Of a stretch of 55,067 bases of DNA, positions 24,413 to 32,927 are shown piece by piece. The position numbers and the translations under genes were made by a program. The notes beneath the pieces were generated by a model, which ran no database searches, had not been told where the DNA came from, and saw only the letters and a list, made by a program, of their open reading frames with translations. The stretch's first letter is position 1; the number at the start of each line of letters is the position of its first letter. Origin of the DNA: Candidatus Binataceae bacterium (GTDB lineage: Bacteria; Desulfobacterota; Binatia; Binatales; Binataceae); NCBI GenBank assembly GCA_035294265.1, contig DATGLK010000052.1, forward strand, positions 1 to 55,067. Direction: 5' to 3'.

Positions 24413-26062
24413 ATGAGGCAGGACAGCCATTACGATTACGTAATCGTGGGCGCAGGTACCGCCGGATGCGTGCTGGCCGAGCGCCTCAGCGCCGATTCAG
24501 CCCTGCGCGTGTGTATCCTGGAGGCCGGCGGCCAGGATCGCGATCCGCTCATCCATATCCCGATCGGCCTGGGCAAAATGCAGCAGCATCGCTTGCACGA
24601 TTGGGGCTATAACAGCGAGCCCGAACCGGGACTGGACAATCGCTCAATCCCGGCGCTGCGCGGCAAGGTGCTGGGTGGCTCCTCCTCGATCAATTACATG
24701 ACTCATGTGCGGGGTAACGCTGGCGATTACGATCGCTGGGCGGCGAATGGCTGCGCGGGTTGGTCATACGCCGAGACTCTGCCCTACTTCCGTCGTTACG
24801 AGCGCTGGGAGGATGGCGAAAATTTCTGGCGTGGCGATCATGGTCCGCTAGGCGTGCGCCGCCTGCCCAACACCGATCCCTTTTTCGAGGCGCTAATCGC
24901 GGCGGCCGGCGAATGTGGCTTTGATAGCAATCCCGATTACAACGGCGAGCGTCAAGACGGCTTCGGCCGTACCGAATGCACTCTGCGTAATGGGCGCCGA
25001 TGCAGTGCGGCGGTGGCCTTTCTCCATCCCGCGCTGCGGCGCCCCAACCTGACCTTGCATCGTAACGCATACGCCACGCGGATTTTGATGGAGGGGCGGC
25101 GCGCCGTGGGCGTGGAGTACCTCGCCGGCGGCGAGCCCTCGCGCATCGTTGCCGATCGCGAGGTAATTGTCGCCTCCGGAGCGTACAACTCGCCCCAGCT
25201 CCTGATGCTTTCGGGAATCGGCCCCGCGGATCATCTGCGCGACGTGGGGATCGTGCCGGTGGTCGATCTGCCCGGCGTGGGCGGCAATCTGCAGGACCAC
25301 CCCGCCGTCTCACTGTTCTTTCTGCGCCAGACCCCGGGACCGTTTCACGCCCTGATGCGGGCCGATCGGGCGGCCTTGGCGATGCTCCAGGCGTACTTCT
25401 TCGGCTCCGGCCCGGCCACCGCGATTCCTGGCGGCGTGACCGGTTTTCTCAAGACTGGCGGCGCCAATCTGGCCGTGCCCGACGTGCAATTTTTCACCCG
25501 CTCCACCGCGCTCTTCGCCGACGTCTGGTTTCCCGGCCTACGCCAGCCCTATATCGACGGATTCGCCATCTCGCCCGTCCTGCTCCATCCGCGCTCGCGC
25601 GGCCGCTTGAGCTTGCGCTCCGGCGATCCCAGGGACAAGCCCCGCATCCTGCAGAATTTCTTTGTCGAGGAAGAGGACCTGCGCACGTTGCGAGAGGGCG
25701 TGCGCATCGCGCGCGAGCTGGCTGGCCGCGCCCCGCTCAAACCCTATCGCAGCGGCGAGAAGACTCCTGGTGGGGAAGTCGCCAGCGCCGAGGAAGTCGC
25801 AAATTGGATGCGGCGGACGGCCTTTTCCGCCAATCATCCATGCGCCACCTGTGCGATGGGCACCGATGAGCAGGCGGTGCTGGATCCGCAACTACGGGTG
25901 CGCGGGGTCGATGGCTTGCGGGTGGTGGATGCGTCGGCGATGCCCGATCTGACCAGCGGCAATATCAACGCCTGCGTCCTAATGATCGCCGACAAAGCCA
26001 GCGACCTGATCCTGGGTCGCCCTCCCCTCCCCCCCGCCGCGCTCCCGCCTGCACCGAGATAA
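24413..26062 (+). CDS. GMC-family (choline dehydrogenase-like) FAD oxidoreductase
   Basis: A 549-residue GMC flavoprotein that oxidises alcohols to aldehydes or ketones. The ADP-binding fold is at the N terminus (YDYVIVGAGTAGCVLAERLS), followed by the first family signature GKVLGGSSSINYMTHVRGNAGDYDRWAANG. The second signature GAYNSPQLLMLSGIGP is near residues 258-273. The catalytic His is in FSANHPCATCAMG and the distal pair in DLTSGNINACVLMIADKAS. No signal peptide. It is the last gene of the CoA transferase/LLM/DUF6282 run, 61 bases after a strong stem-loop. Substrate alcohol unknown. Confidence 0.95.
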   Translation: MRQDSHYDYVIVGAGTAGCVLAERLSADSALRVCILEAGGQDRDPLIHIPIGLGKMQQHRLHDWGYNSEPEPGLDNRSIPALRGKVLGGSSSINYMTHVRGNAGDYDRWAANGCAGWSYAETLPYFRRYERWEDGENFWRGDHGPLGVRRLPNTDPFFEALIAAAGECGFDSNPDYNGERQDGFGRTECTLRNGRRCSAAVAFLHPALRRPNLTLHRNAYATRILMEGRRAVGVEYLAGGEPSRIVADREVIVASGAYNSPQLLMLSGIGPADHLRDVGIVPVVDLPGVGGNLQDHPAVSLFFLRQTPGPFHALMRADRAALAMLQAYFFGSGPATAIPGGVTGFLKTGGANLAVPDVQFFTRSTALFADVWFPGLRQPYIDGFAISPVLLHPRSRGRLSLRSGDPRDKPRILQNFFVEEEDLRTLREGVRIARELAGRAPLKPYRSGEKTPGGEVASAEEVANWMRRTAFSANHPCATCAMGTDEQAVLDPQLRVRGVDGLRVVDASAMPDLTSGNINACVLMIADKASDLILGRPPLPPAALPPAPR

Positions 26063-26109
26063 AATGTTGCTGTCGAACCTCACTGGTCAAGGTACCGCTC
26101 CAGGTCCTC

Positions 26110-26319
26110 TTACGTGAGAACGCCTTTTTGCTTGGCCTTTCGGCTCCAGTAACGTTGCGCCCCCTTCAGTTCACGCTTGAGGCGCTCCGCCCTGCTGCGG
26201 CGCAAGGCATCCTGAATCACCGCGCTGAGCGTTTTGCCCTCGGCGCGCGCGGTTTCCTCCGCCTCGCGCGAAAGCTTGGCGGGAAGCGAGATGGTCTTTT
26301 TCACTGCTGTGGTGGACAT
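26110..26319 (-). CDS. Orphan ribbon-helix-helix antitoxin-like protein, 69 aa
   Basis: A short basic protein with the RHH pattern: strand KKTISLPAKL (about 7-16), helix AEETARAEGKT, and second helix SAVIQDALRRSRAERLKRE. Such proteins bind DNA as dimers and usually repress a toxin-antitoxin operon. The C-terminal tail is strongly basic (RYWSRKAKQKG). No toxin gene (PIN, RelE or MazF type) lies beside it: 26320-26463 and 26063-26109 are too short. It may be a solitary regulator or a remnant of a lost pair. ATG 26319 is chosen because it puts the strand at the N terminus; the frame is open to 26382. Confidence 0.75.
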   Translation of the reverse strand: MSTTAVKKTISLPAKLSREAEETARAEGKTLSAVIQDALRRSRAERLKRELKGAQRYWSRKAKQKGVLT

Positions 26320-26463
26320 CTCTAAACCCCGTTTGCACCGCAGTACGGATAATTCCTTAGCAGAAAGACTGTGGTAGCGCACAACGCGGACCGCACGGTT
26401 GGCTGGCCAGACCGAATTTCCTTAGGCATCGATTAAGTAACCGTTTTCCGGCCTGGGCCGGAC

Positions 26464-27690
26464 TCAGTCCAGCGAAGACAGCAGAAAACCGCTGAGGTAG
26501 CCGCCTTCAACATGGCCCAGGAGGGTCGGATGGTCGGGTCCGGGGCCCAGGGTGGCGAGCAAGCGCAAATTGGCCCCGGCCTGGGTTTGCGCCACCCGCA
26601 CGGCGCGCAAAAAATCATCGCCGCGCAAATGGGTGGAGCAGCTAAAGGTCATCATCATCCCGCCGGGGGCCAGAGCGCGCATCGCGATTGCGTTGATCTC
26701 GACATAGCGATGTTCGGCCTGGCGCACGTCCTGGCGGCTGCGCGCCAGCGGCGGCGGATCGAGAGCGATCAGATCAAAGGCGCGCGGATGCTGGGCCAGA
26801 TAGCGCGGGAGGTCGGCGGCTAGCAACTCATAGCGGTCGGCCTCGATACCGTTGAGTTCGAAGTTGCGCCGCGCCCAGGCCAGCGCCCGGCTGGAAGTAT
26901 CGACCGCCACCACGCTTTGCGCCCCGCCCTTCATCGCGGCCAGGCCGAAGCCACCGCCATAGCAATAGCCATCGAGCACACGGCGACCGGCGGCGAGTTG
27001 GCCGAACCAGCGCCGATTGACCCGCTGATCCAAAAAGGAGCCGGTTTTCTGCCCGTGATAGGGGTCGACGACGATCGGCCAGCCGTTCTCAAGCACGCTC
27101 ACTTCGCCCCCGCTCTCGCCCGCAACCAGTTCGACGCGATCGGGTAGGCCTTCTTCCTTGCGCACGGCGCCGGCGCTGCGCTCGATAATCGCGCGGGGAG
27201 CGATCAAAGTGGTCAGTTGCTCGATGACAAGCGGGCGCAAGCGCTCCATTCCGGCGGTCAGGATCTGGAGTACCAGCACTTCGCCGTAGCGATCGACGAC
27301 CAGCCCGGAGAGACCGTCGCCGTCGCCGTTGACCAGGCGATAGCAGGAGGTGTCCGAGGCTACCATCTGCTGGCGCAGCGCCAGTGCCTGGCGCAGCCGG
27401 AGCGCAACGATCTCGCTTATGTCGCCCTCGCCATCGAAGCTCAGCATCCGCACGGCGATGGTCGTGCGCGGATGGTAATAGCCCTGGCCGAGCGCCGCTC
27501 CCAGGTGAGCGTGCACGCTCACCACACTGCCGGAATCGAGTGCGGCGGGTTCGACACGTTCGATCGCGTGGGAAAAAATCCAGGGATTGCGCCCGCGCAC
27601 CGGCCCCTCGCGCCCCGGCTTGAGAATCACCCGCGCAACCGTTGGCGGGGCAGTCCCCAGCCCCGTGGGCGCTAAAGCGTGACCGGCCAT
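26464..27690 (-). CDS. rlmI: RlmI-like class I SAM-dependent rRNA cytosine methyltransferase
   Basis: A 408-residue protein with an N-terminal PUA-like RNA-binding region (about 20-90; PVRGRNPWIFSHAIER) and a C-terminal SAM methyltransferase domain. RlmI methylates C5 of a cytosine in 23S rRNA. The family block GQKTGSFLDQRVNR precedes motif I (VLDGYCYGGGFGLAA), motif II ends with an aspartate (VVAVDTSS), motif IV is ALDPPPLARSR, and the cysteine in TFSCSTHL fits the catalytic site of this group. The first ~20 residues are variable. Its start overlaps the end of moaC by 19 bases, so the two are coupled. Position-specific assignment to RlmI rather than a relative is moderate. Confidence 0.87.
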   Translation of the reverse strand: MAGHALAPTGLGTAPPTVARVILKPGREGPVRGRNPWIFSHAIERVEPAALDSGSVVSVHAHLGAALGQGYYHPRTTIAVRMLSFDGEGDISEIVALRLRQALALRQQMVASDTSCYRLVNGDGDGLSGLVVDRYGEVLVLQILTAGMERLRPLVIEQLTTLIAPRAIIERSAGAVRKEEGLPDRVELVAGESGGEVSVLENGWPIVVDPYHGQKTGSFLDQRVNRRWFGQLAAGRRVLDGYCYGGGFGLAAMKGGAQSVVAVDTSSRALAWARRNFELNGIEADRYELLAADLPRYLAQHPRAFDLIALDPPPLARSRQDVRQAEHRYVEINAIAMRALAPGGMMMTFSCSTHLRGDDFLRAVRVAQTQAGANLRLLATLGPGPDHPTLLGHVEGGYLSGFLLSSLD

Positions 27691-28220
27691 GACCGCTCTC
27701 CCGGGCGGCGAAACTTACCGCTGCGCCCCCCTTCCTTGCCGACCAGGCGCACTTGCTCGACCACCATCGCACGGTCGATCGCCTTGGCCATGTCGTAGAT
27801 TACCAGCGCGGCGACGCTGGCCGCGACCAACGCTTCCATCTCCACCCCGGTACGCGCCTGAGTGACGGCGCGCGCCTGGATCTCCAGCCGCGAATGCTCC
27901 GGATCGGGCTGAAAGTCGATCTCCACGACGTCCAGAGGAATCTGATGGCACAGTGGAATCAGCTCGCTGGTGCGCTTAGCCGCCATCACTCCGGCAATTC
28001 GCGCCGCCGCCAGCGCCTCGCCCTTCTTGAGCGAGCCGCCGAGGATGGCGCTGAGGGTCTCCGGTTCCATCCGCACCGCGGCGCGCGCCAGCGCGATCCG
28101 GCGGGTGGGCGGCTTAGCGCCGACATCGACCATCCGTACCCGCCCGCGCGGGTCCATGTGCGTTAGCGCCGATTCGGGCGGCGGGGCGGCACGCTCACGC
28201 ATTCGGCGCGCCGGCGACAT
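27672..28220 (-). CDS. moaC: Cyclic pyranopterin monophosphate synthase MoaC
   Basis: MoaC converts the MoaA product to cyclic pyranopterin monophosphate, the second half of the first step of molybdenum cofactor synthesis. The family start [27 protein letters not shown] is followed by the active-site block [18 protein letters not shown] with the conserved His, then [26 protein letters not shown] with Asp and Lys. The usual DMCKA appears as DMAKA, so the cysteine is replaced. ATG 28220 has an AGGG site; 28235 and 28202 are alternatives. No other mo-cofactor gene is near. It overlaps the rlmI-like gene by 19 bases. Confidence 0.93.
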   Translation of the reverse strand: MSPARRMRERAAPPPESALTHMDPRGRVRMVDVGAKPPTRRIALARAAVRMEPETLSAILGGSLKKGEALAAARIAGVMAAKRTSELIPLCHQIPLDVVEIDFQPDPEHSRLEIQARAVTQARTGVEMEALVAASVAALVIYDMAKAIDRAMVVEQVRLVGKEGGRSGKFRRPGERSWPVTL

Positions 28221-28272
28221 TTTGACCCTGGGCATCGTGATTATTGAAAACCTCGCTTGATCTTACCCTGCT

Positions 28273-28418
28273 AGGCTGCGGAAAAAGTCTCCGCAGCACT
28301 CTCTCTTATCTCCCCCTTGGTCAGGGGGAGAAGATTGAGCAAAGCGGCCATCTTTTACGCAAAGTGCTACTTTCAAGAGTGCGCATCGGCCTAGCCGGAG
28401 TGGTTTTTTCAGCACCCT
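28273..28418. repeat. MITE-like element with 14-bp terminal inverted repeats
   Basis: The left end AGGCTGCGGAAAAA (28273-28286) and the reverse complement of the right end (28405-28418), AGGGTGCTGAAAAA, agree at 12 of 14 positions. The element is 146 bases, has no gene, and has a perfect 9-bp hairpin near its centre (TCTCCCCCT, loop tggtc, AGGGGGAGA; 28309-28331). The same three bases GCT flank both ends and could be a target duplication. Ends with a GCTGAAAAA core are common in small transposon-derived repeats. No other copy occurs in the window. Confidence 0.55.
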
Positions 28419-28527
28419 GCTGATCGAGAGAGCGGGCGCTGCTTGCCCGCGCCGGCGCCGCTAGCTATCCCTAAATGCCTGGGTAGGCGCAAAGCAACCG
28501 AGCGCCGCTCAGGCTAGGATCTATAGC

Positions 28528-29472
28528 ATGGCTCAGCAAACTTATCGCGTCGTGATCGTCGGTTCGGGGCCTGCCGGCCTGACCGCGGCTTTGTATAGCG
28601 GGCGTGCCAATCTGGCACCATTACTCATCGAAGGGGCCCAGCCGGGCGGACAATTGACCATCACTACCGAGGTAGAAAACTATCCCGGCTTCGAGCAGGG
28701 CGTGCAAGGGCCCGAGATGATGGAGATCTTTCGCCGCCAAGTGGAACGCTTCGGCACTCGCTTTGTAGCAAGCGAGGTCACGGCCGTGGATCTGCGCCGT
28801 TACCCGTTCGTGCTGAGCGCGGGCGAGGAGGAGATCCTGGCCGAAAGCCTGATTATCGCCACCGGCGCCTCTGCCAAGCTTTTAGGACTGGAATCGGAAC
28901 GGCGCCTGATGGGATACGGGGTAAGCGCCTGCGCCACCTGCGACGGCTTTTTCTTCAAGGACAAGCGAGCCCTGGTAGTGGGCGGTGGCGACACCGCGAT
29001 GGAAGAAGCCACCTTTTTGACCAAATACTGCTCTCAGGTCACGGTGATCCATCGCCGCGACCAATTGCGCGCCTCCAAGATCATGCAGGAGCGTGCGCGC
29101 GCCAATCCGAAGATCGATTTCATCTGGGACAGCACGATTGAACAAATTCACGGCGAGCCCGACCAGACCGGCGTTATCGGCGCGACTTTGCGTAACTTGA
29201 AGACCGGGGCCAAGAGCGAGTTGCCCACTGACGCGGTCTTTATCGCGATCGGGCACAAGCCCAACACCGACCTGTTCGTGGGCCAGCTTGATATGGACGA
29301 GGTGGGCTATCTACGGGTGCGTCCCGGCTCGACTTATACCAGCGTGGAGGGGGTTTTCGCCGCCGGCGACGTGGCCGACCGGGTCTATCGCCAGGCGGTA
29401 ACGGCCGCGGGCACCGGCTGCATGGCGGCGATCGATGCCGAGCGCTGGCTGGAGGCGCATCGCGGCCATTAA
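28528..29472 (+). CDS. trxB: Thioredoxin-disulfide reductase
   Basis: A 314-residue NADPH/FAD enzyme that reduces thioredoxin in the cytoplasm. The FAD motif [17 protein letters not shown] is at 11-27. The redox-active pair is Cys135-Ala-Thr-Cys138, followed by the NADPH fold [12 protein letters not shown] (about 152-163) and the C-terminal FAD contact [27 protein letters not shown]. Length and order match low-molecular-weight TrxB. It is preceded by the MITE-like repeat and stands 98 bases upstream of the AI-2E-type permease in the same direction. Very secure. Confidence 0.97.
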   Translation: MAQQTYRVVIVGSGPAGLTAALYSGRANLAPLLIEGAQPGGQLTITTEVENYPGFEQGVQGPEMMEIFRRQVERFGTRFVASEVTAVDLRRYPFVLSAGEEEILAESLIIATGASAKLLGLESERRLMGYGVSACATCDGFFFKDKRALVVGGGDTAMEEATFLTKYCSQVTVIHRRDQLRASKIMQERARANPKIDFIWDSTIEQIHGEPDQTGVIGATLRNLKTGAKSELPTDAVFIAIGHKPNTDLFVGQLDMDEVGYLRVRPGSTYTSVEGVFAAGDVADRVYRQAVTAAGTGCMAAIDAERWLEAHRGH

Positions 29473-29570
29473 AGCGGCCGGCCACACTGCTTGCTTGCCG
29501 CGGATTGCGCTTGCCCCATACAATCAAGATACGCGCAAGCCTTGCGGTCTAAAACCCAACTCCCCGCGCA

Positions 29571-31397
29571 ATGCGAAGGATGGATGATCTGAGCAACGGC
29601 TCCGGCCTCGATCCCGCCGATAGCGACGAAAGTCAAAGCCATAACGGCTGGCGCCACGCCCTGGCATTGCTGACTGCCGCAACCGTCTTGTATGTAGCCA
29701 GAACGGTCCTGATTCCGGTCGCGGTCGCCTCGCTGCTGACGGTAGTACTGAGCCCATTGGCCTCGCGTCTGGAGCGTGTGGTTGGGCGCGCGCTGAGCGC
29801 GGCGGTGCTGGTTCTGCTCTCGCTGGCGATCGTCAGCGGCGCGGCTTATTTCTTCACCGACGAGCTATCGGGCGTGATCCACGAAGTCGCCGGTTATTCG
29901 GACAACATTACGCGTAAAGTCCAAGCCCTCAAACATATCGCTCCCTCCTCCTTGGGCCAGATCGAGCGCCTGGTCGCCACCGTGCGCAGCCAAGTCGAGG
30001 GCCCCAACCCTCATCACCGGATCCAAGTGGTGCAGATGATGCCCGAGCCCAAGAGCATCTCTGCGCAGCTGTCGCCCACCCTGCCGGTGCTGGGCGGTCT
30101 GTTCCAGAGCTTCATGGTGATCGTGCTGATGTTCTTTCTGCTCTACGATCGGGCCAGCTTGCGCGACCGCCTGGTACGCTTGGCCGCCCGCGCCCGCATC
30201 CCGGTAGCGGCCAAGGCGCTGGACGAAGCCGGCGAACGCATCAGCCGCTACCTGCTGTTCTACGCTTTGATCAATTTCTGCTTCGGTTTGTCGGTGGGGC
30301 TGCTGTGTTGGGTGACCGGGTTACAGCGGCCGCTGCTGTGGGGAACATTAGCCTTTTTTCTGCGCTTTATCCCTTACATCGGTGCAATCACGGCCGCCTT
30401 GCTGCCCACCTTGGTCGCGATCGCGGTCTTTCCTGGCTGGTGGAAAGCCCTGGCGATAGTCGGCATCTATACCGGTATCGACCAGTTTACCGCTCAGTTC
30501 ATCGAGCCGGTGGTAATCGGTCACGGCGTAGGCGTGTCGCCGGTGGCGATGCTAGGTTCGGCGATTTTCTGGGCTTGGTTGTGGGGACCAGTGGGGCTGG
30601 TACTTTCCACCCCGTTTTGCGTCTGCCTCAAGGTGGCTGGCGATTACATTCCGTCCCTGGGCTTCTTCTCGATCCTGCTGGGCGAAGACGAGCAGCTGGA
30701 GGGCTACCACGATTATTATCGCCGCCTGCTGGAAATGGATCTGGATGGCGCGCGGGCCTTGGTGCAGCACTTTTGCGATTTGCACGGGCTGCAGGAAACC
30801 TTCGCCAAGATGCTCGCGCCCGCGCTCGATTTGGCCCAACGCGAGCGCGCGCGCGACAATATCACCGCCTCCAGTTACCGCCTGATCGAAGACATCTCGC
30901 GCGAACTGGTGATTCAGTTGGGTGAGCGCTTTCCTAAACCGCAAAGCGCGCCGCGCCTGCGTATTCTGGGAGTTTGGCCGCTTGAGCAGACAACGCCAGT
31001 GATGCTGACGATGGTACTACAGCTCCTGCGTCTTGATGGCTTCGCGGCTGGCCTGCCCCCGGGCGACGCCGTCAAGAGTTCCGACGATCTCGTCCGGTTC
31101 GTCAGCTTGCATCGCCCGGACTTGATCTGCATCGCCTGGAGTAATGAAGAACAACTTGGCGCGGTTGAGGAATTAGTTCACACTCTGATGGCCGGTCCAG
31201 GCTCGGCAATCGTCGGGATGGGACCCAGCGATCCCGAGCAGCGCCAGGAACTGAGGCGAGCGGGCTGTTTGCGGGTATGCGACGACGCGGTGGAAACCCG
31301 CCGTGCCATCTGGCGCTTGGCGGCTAGGCGTGAGCGCGGGCGCAAGGACGGGTTGGGCGGCGCTTTCAGTGCAGCGGGAGGCTGGAGACCAAAATGA
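29571..31397 (+). CDS. AI-2E/PerM-family membrane protein with B12-binding-like C-terminal domain
   Basis: 608 residues. The first ~370 form an AI-2E family (UPF0118) membrane protein: N-terminal helices, a soluble loop at about 95-170, then helices ending with FIEPVVIGHGVGVSPVAMLGSAIFWAWLWGPVGLVLSTPF, a strong family signature. Members include autoinducer-2 exporters and Na+/H+ antiporters. The extra ~230-residue cytoplasmic tail has a helical part (about 380-460) and a domain from LRILGVWPLEQTTPVMLTMVLQLLRLDGF to the C terminus. It resembles the Rossmann fold of cobalamin-binding domains but lacks the cobalt-binding DxHxxG. The tail may sense a ligand. ATG 29580 is an alternative start. Confidence 0.85.
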   Translation: MRRMDDLSNGSGLDPADSDESQSHNGWRHALALLTAATVLYVARTVLIPVAVASLLTVVLSPLASRLERVVGRALSAAVLVLLSLAIVSGAAYFFTDELSGVIHEVAGYSDNITRKVQALKHIAPSSLGQIERLVATVRSQVEGPNPHHRIQVVQMMPEPKSISAQLSPTLPVLGGLFQSFMVIVLMFFLLYDRASLRDRLVRLAARARIPVAAKALDEAGERISRYLLFYALINFCFGLSVGLLCWVTGLQRPLLWGTLAFFLRFIPYIGAITAALLPTLVAIAVFPGWWKALAIVGIYTGIDQFTAQFIEPVVIGHGVGVSPVAMLGSAIFWAWLWGPVGLVLSTPFCVCLKVAGDYIPSLGFFSILLGEDEQLEGYHDYYRRLLEMDLDGARALVQHFCDLHGLQETFAKMLAPALDLAQRERARDNITASSYRLIEDISRELVIQLGERFPKPQSAPRLRILGVWPLEQTTPVMLTMVLQLLRLDGFAAGLPPGDAVKSSDDLVRFVSLHRPDLICIAWSNEEQLGAVEELVHTLMAGPGSAIVGMGPSDPEQRQELRRAGCLRVCDDAVETRRAIWRLAARRERGRKDGLGGAFSAAGGWRPK

Positions 31398-31658
31398 CCT
31401 GTGAGTTCAACGTCGTTGCGCCGCCCAGCGTAGCTGGATACCCAAGCGCAAAACGATGGTGGCTAGGCGATTTTGGCACTCGCTCGCTGCTTGTCGGCGA
31501 CGCCGGCCTTTGCTATGGCCAAGCCCGGTGCTCGCGCGCCAGACGACCACAACAGCGCCGACACAAGCTACACGAGATGCGTCCTACCAGCGCGCTTCAT
31601 CCTGCCATTCTCACTTCAGCATTTCGGCTGGCGCCAACCGGAAAATAGCCCGATATTC

Positions 31659-32927
31659 ATGAGTTTCTATAAAGGCGGCGTGAGTCTCGATATAGTTGAA
31701 CTGAGGGCGGCGTTCAGCAAGCCGGCGCTCGTAAGCATGGCGCAAAAGAGCTGGGGCACCGCGCGCCTGGCAGCCGCGAATTTCATCGCCAATAACGATC
31801 TGCTGTGGGCCTCCGCCCTGACCTATACCGTCATCCTGTCAATCATACCCATGCTGGCGCTGGCTTTTTCGGTGTTGACTGGTCTGGGCGGCGCCGATCG
31901 CCTGCGCGAGATGCTCACCACCTACCTCGCCTTGGGCTCGCCCGACGTCGTCAACTACATCATGCATTTCGTGCGTAACATCAATTCCGCTACCTTGGGC
32001 TCGGTGGGCGGCGTAGCTCTACTGCTGACTGTGCTCTCCACTTTGGGTACGATCGAACTAGCCTTCAACACGATTTGGCAGGTGCCCTCGGGCCGCAGTT
32101 ATCTGCGCAAGTTCGCCGACTATCTAAGCGTCGTCTTCACGGTCCCGCTCATCCTGGTGGCCGCGCTGGCGGTAACCGCCCACGCCACCACCAATCTGCA
32201 TCGCGTACCCGGGATGGCGCTGCTGGTGCCCTTCCTGATTCTCTGGCTGGGCTTCTTCTTTCTCTTCGTTTTCTTCCCTTACACCAAGGTCAAATGGAGC
32301 GCGGCGGCGATTGGGGCGCTGGTCAGCGCGCTGCTATTCCAGTTTGCCCAGTTCGCCTACATCCACTTCCAGGTTGGAGTTTCTAGCTATCGCGCGATCT
32401 ATGGTGCGCTGGCCACAGTGCCAATTGTCCTGGTGTGGATTTACGTTGGTTGGAATATCGTCCTGTTCGGAGTCGAGGTTTGCTTCGCCTTGCAAAGCGG
32501 ACGCAACCGCGCCCCCGAATTAGTCCATTCCCCGAGCTTCATGCGTTACGCGGTATTGCTAGTGATGCTGCGCCTGACCGAACGCATCTATGGTAAACAG
32601 TCCGCGATCACTGGCCAAGGCTTAGCGGCGGAGCTGGGGATCAGTCAGACTGCGCTGGACCCGATAATCCAACGCCTCAAGGAAGCTGGTTTGGTGCTGG
32701 AGAGTGAGGCCTCGCCTGACGCCAAGACTCCCGTTGGGCTGTTTCTGGCCCGCGCCCCCGATCACGTTCGACTGGGCGAGGTACTGCAGGCGGTAGATGC
32801 TGATGGCCATTCCGCGCAGCAAGGCGACCCCCGCATCGCACCGGTCCTGACACAGTTAGCCAGCCTGGAGGTCGACCAACTAAACGCCTTGACCCTGGCA
32901 GACCTCGATCGCGGCGGTGCTGGTTAA
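31659..32927 (+). CDS. YihY/BrkB-family inner-membrane protein with C-terminal winged helix
   Basis: 422 residues from ATG 31659. Six membrane helices with the family pattern WASALTYTVILSIIPMLALAFSVLTG, and FPYTKVKWSAAAIGALVSALLFQ followed by YRAIYGALATVPIVLVWIYVGWNIVLFGVEV. The family was once called ribonuclease BN and is now regarded as a transporter or envelope protein of unknown substrate. After residue ~290 comes a cytoplasmic winged-helix-like region (AITGQGLAAELGISQTALDPIIQRLKEAGLV), as in many longer YihY proteins. A GTG at 31680 is an alternative start. Its stop overlaps the convergent RNase H stop by four bases. Confidence 0.9.
   Translation: MSFYKGGVSLDIVELRAAFSKPALVSMAQKSWGTARLAAANFIANNDLLWASALTYTVILSIIPMLALAFSVLTGLGGADRLREMLTTYLALGSPDVVNYIMHFVRNINSATLGSVGGVALLLTVLSTLGTIELAFNTIWQVPSGRSYLRKFADYLSVVFTVPLILVAALAVTAHATTNLHRVPGMALLVPFLILWLGFFFLFVFFPYTKVKWSAAAIGALVSALLFQFAQFAYIHFQVGVSSYRAIYGALATVPIVLVWIYVGWNIVLFGVEVCFALQSGRNRAPELVHSPSFMRYAVLLVMLRLTERIYGKQSAITGQGLAAELGISQTALDPIIQRLKEAGLVLESEASPDAKTPVGLFLARAPDHVRLGEVLQAVDADGHSAQQGDPRIAPVLTQLASLEVDQLNALTLADLDRGGAG

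Noticed and set aside
31398-31658. Short frames between the AI-2E-type and YihY genes
   Set aside because: Several overlapping frames with no signal, domain or ribosome-binding site; treated as leader/intergenic DNA.
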